Made by a program: the position numbers and the translations under genes | Assembly: GCA_963930775.1 (NCBI GenBank) | Contig: OZ005689.1 | Coordinates: 2,046,001 to 2,110,000 of the forward strand | Reading direction: 5' to 3' | Source: Cliona cf. orientalis | Taxonomy: Eukaryota; Porifera; Demospongiae; Clionaida; Clionaidae | Length of the DNA: 64,000 nucleotides | The notes under the pieces: model-generated | The model's input: the letters and a program-made list of their open reading frames with translations, nothing else | Told to the model about the DNA's origin: nothing | Database searches by the model: none | Shown: positions 61,101-64,000 of the stretch, piece by piece | Numbering within the stretch: position 1 is the stretch's first letter | How the letters are laid out: the number at the start of each line of letters is the position of its first letter

Positions 61101-63324
61101 TCTCTACCTGTGTTTAATTTTGGTGTTTTTCTCTATAGGATTCTACAAAAATACTATACTATAGTGATGCTATCGAGATTCATGACTATACCAGAGAGGT
61201 ACATACAATGTTATCTAATTGAAGTTTGTACACTACCATGCACACTTATTAAGACACTCTGCCTTTTTGGTATAGCCCCTCAGATTTAGTTGAACTACAC
61301 CGAAGTACCAAGCAAGCATTAAGTTCTGTGACATGCTAATGGATCGTACATGTGCACGCTAGTACTCATGATGGAGCTACGTACACATATGGCAGGGGGT
61401 TAAAGTTACTTCAATTCAAGAGGGCATACTTAGATTTGTGGGATTAAGTCAAGTCTGTATGCACTAGATTCATTTCTGAATCCTAAGTGCCGTAACCAAT
61501 ACCCAAATACTGTAATGCACTATGGTGGGTCCTGCAAGACCTCTTCAGGACCCATTTTCAAAACCGACATAAGCAGCCTTCGATTAGTCCACATTCATTA
61601 TCATAGTCATAGTAGGTTATTTGATTATACAAGGGTCTTGTATTTACCTCACAGGACTCTCTCTGCATTTGAGATTTGGAAGATATTCTCTTTATACAAC
61701 AATGGTTTCAATGAACAAATCCGCTATTATGATTTATCACCACCCTGAGGTACACGTAATTTTGTTATCTGATCAAAGTTTTTGGACTTGCATGCACATT
61801 TTAGGACACTCTGCCTTTTGGTAGCCCCTCTGAGTTAGTTGAACTGCACTAAAGGACCAATCAAGCATTAATTTTAGTTCTGCAACGTGTTAGTGGATTT
61901 TAAATGTGCACGCCAATAGACATGATGGAGCTATACATGTGCCAGGGTGTTACAGTTGCTTCAATTTGAGAGGACATACAAAGATTTGTGGGATTACTGT
62001 TCATCAAGTCTAGTCCATGTACACCAGATTTATTTTTGAATCTTCAATGCTGTAGCCAATGACCAAATACTATAATGTACTATGGTGGGTCCTGCAAGAA
62101 CTCTTCAGGACCCTTTTTTCATAACTGACATTGGTCAAAAATTAGTCTACATTCAATAGTATCATTCAGGTTATTAGATTCTTGTACTTACCTCACAGGA
62201 CTTCCTCTCTGCATTTTAGATTTGGTAATTATTTTCTTCATACAACGACAGTTTCAGCGAACAATCTCACTGTTATGATTCATCACTACCCAGAGGTACT
62301 TGTTATTTGTTATCTGATTGAGGTTTTTGTACTATCATGGACATTTTAGGACACTCTGCTTTTTTGGTATCCCCTCAGAGATAATTGAACTGCACTGAAG
62401 GACCAAGCAAGCATTAATTTTAGCTCTGCAACATGCTTGTGGGTCCTATATATGCATGCTAGTACTCATGATGGAGCTAAATGTATGTATATGGCAGGGT
62501 GTTACAGTTGCTTCAATTCATTGGACATACATAGATTTGTGGGATTACTGTTCATCAAGTCTAGTCAATGTGCACCAGATTCATTTCTGAATCCTCAATG
62601 CTGTAGCCAATGCCCAAATGCTTTGTAATGTATTATGGAGGGTCCTGCAAGACCTCTTCAGGACCTCTATCTCAAAACTGAGATAAGCAGCCTCCATTTA
62701 TTATCAAAATTTAATAGTTCACATTCATTATTCTGGTAATACTATCATAGTAGGGTATTTGATTACTCAGGGTCTTCAACTTGTATTTACCTCTGATGAC
62801 TCTCTACTGTGTTTTTGATTTGGTATTTTTCCCTATAGGTTTTCACAAAAAAGTACTACTGTAACAGTGATGCTATTGAGATTTGTGACTATGCCCAGAG
62901 AGGTATATATAATGTTGTTGATTGAAGTCTTTAGACTAGCATGCACACTTCAGGACACTCTGCCTTTTTGGTAGCCCCACAGGACTAATTAGTTGAACTA
63001 CACTAAAGGAGCAAGTAAGCATTATTCTGCGATATGCACGCTAGTACTCATGATAGGAGCTATACATATGGTAGGGTGTTAGAGTTATTGCAGGACTTCA
63101 ATCCAAAGACCTCTTTTTCAAACCTTACATAAGTAGTCTCCATTAAATTTATGGTTAAAAATTAGTCCACATTCATTATTGTGGTAATAGTATCATGCAG
63201 GATTTTTATATTACCTCACAGGTTTCTCTATGCATTTGAGATTGGTTGCAATAAGAATACAGTGATGCTGTCGAGATTCTATCAACCCAATGGTTTCAGT
63301 CTACTCAGAGACCTTTTATACTCT

Positions 63325-64000
63325 CTAATTGCATCGGAACTGTTCCATCACTCATTCAGTGCTTAATTGGTATTGGTACGAATGCAAATTGACTAATTTC
63401 GACAATTGGTATAGGTTGATGGCACACAGCACATAATATAGTACAGGCTACACTGACAATCACAAGCTTTCTGTAGTATAGGACAATCTAATTACATCAG
63501 AATTGTTCCATCACTCATTCAGTGGTTAATTAGTACTAGTAGGAATATAAATCGACTAATTTCGACAACTGGTGTAGGTTAATGGCGAAGTTATGTGATC
63601 AAGTGTTGTAGATCACTTCTGCGCATCATATAATATAGTACAAGCTACGCTGACAATCACAAGCTTTCTGTATAACAGGACCATCTAATTATATCGGAAC
63701 TGTTCCATCACTCATTCAGTGGTTAATTAGTACTAATAGGAATGTAAATTTTGACGACTGGTATAGGCTAATGGTGAAGGTGTGTGATCGAGTGTTTTAG
63801 ATCACTTCTTCACAGCACATGTAGTACAGGCTTCGCTGACAATCACAAGCTCTCTGTATAACAGGACCATCTAATTATATAGGAACTGTTCCATCACTAG
63901 TTTAGTCATTAATTAGTACTAATAGGAATGTAAATTGTCTAATTTCGCCAAACTTGTGTGGGTTAATGGTGAAGATGTGTGATCGAGTGTTGTAGATCAC
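63325..64000. repeat. Second satellite, ~185-bp period, continues past window
   Basis: About 3.5 units share ACTGTTCCATCACTCATTCA, TTAATTAGTACTA and GACAATCACAAGCTTTCTGTA. Starts lie near 63325, 63490, 63680 and 63865. The first unit lacks the GATCACTTCT segment. No coding potential. Confidence 0.85.

Larger units (their letters stand above)
48640..63130. repeat. Satellite array, ~550-bp period, ~22-25 units
   Basis: A diverged tandem array with recurring landmarks in fixed order: GGGTCCTACATGTGCACGCTAG, ATGGAGCTATACATGTGGCAG, TTTGTGGGATTACTGTTCATC, a palindrome GGTCCTG...CAGGACC, TCAAAACTGACATAAGCAGCC, TTGATTACTCAAGGGTCTTG, TTATGATTCATCACCACCCT. Spacing between palindromes is mostly 520-585 bp. 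A variant module (TTTCTACAAAAAT...GTCCAGAGAGGT) replaces the ACAACAACAGTTTCAG module in some units (for example 49800, 52270, 53910, 61140, 62840), hinting at higher-order structure. Small ORFs are not conserved in frame between units. Confidence 0.9.

Noticed and set aside
48640..63130. Possible array of alternative exons (CTCACAG acceptor, ~95-nt open stretch, GAG|GTACAT donor in many units)
   Set aside because: Several units have indels and stops that change or close the frame (for example 49360 and 51655), so there is no conserved reading frame; a satellite explains it better.
48640..63130. CRISPR-like or other adaptive repeat array
   Set aside because: Units are ~550 bp, diverged along their whole length, with no short invariant repeat separated by unique spacers, and the DNA is eukaryotic.
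1..64000. tRNA or rRNA genes
   Set aside because: I scanned for cloverleaf landmarks and conserved rRNA words by eye and found none; a tRNAscan run would settle this.

Overview
The window looks like nuclear DNA of an animal, most likely a demosponge. Reasons: GT-AG spliced genes with short exons; extracellular Ig, FN3 and sushi modules on phase-1 exons; AT-rich spacers; and dense small inverted-repeat transposons next to a Mag-type Ty3/gypsy retrotransposon. The species assignment is inference. There are no bacterial operons, ribosome-binding sites, CRISPR arrays or recognisable RNA genes.

The core (about 1.6-46 kb) is a cluster of single-pass membrane-protein genes of two families. The minus-strand family (genes at 7666-10143, 19512-22763 and 38360-40883) encodes signal peptide, Ig-like, FN3, sushi, TM and a tyrosine-rich tail. 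The plus-strand family (1643-3163, 10508-12632, 28507-32846, 41506-44836, plus a fragment at 36038-37309) encodes signal peptide, Ig-like, FN3 and TM with almost no tail. They form head-to-head pairs (7666/10508, 19512/28507, 38360/41506), so one divergent unit has been duplicated at least three times. All three spacers hold an NRF1-like TGCGCATGCG palindrome. The minus genes at 19512 and 38360 and the plus gene at 41506 read intact; the plus copies at 10508 and 28507 have frameshifts, and the minus copy at 7666 has one. Degenerate filamin-repeat remnants follow two plus copies. Function is unknown; a self/non-self or immune-type receptor cluster is a reasonable hypothesis.

Mobile DNA is heavy. 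A 5.4-kb DNA transposon (22891-28315) with ~480-bp inverted repeats and a perfect 7-bp target duplication sits in the shared promoter of the second pair. It carries a spliced 1070-aa DDE-like transposase candidate and a converging small gene for a 77-aa coiled-coil protein that resembles the transposase's own coiled coil. A Ty3/gypsy element (14023-18591) has near-identical LTRs but broken reading frames. Many MITE-like elements, LINE 3' fragments, a TTAA-flanked 1-kb element and nested fold-back elements fill the spacers.

The last 15 kb (about 48.6-63.1 kb) is a ~550-bp-period satellite with some 22 units, each holding a conserved imperfect palindrome and invaded by several small elements. 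A second satellite of about 185-bp period runs from about 63.3 kb to the end of the window.
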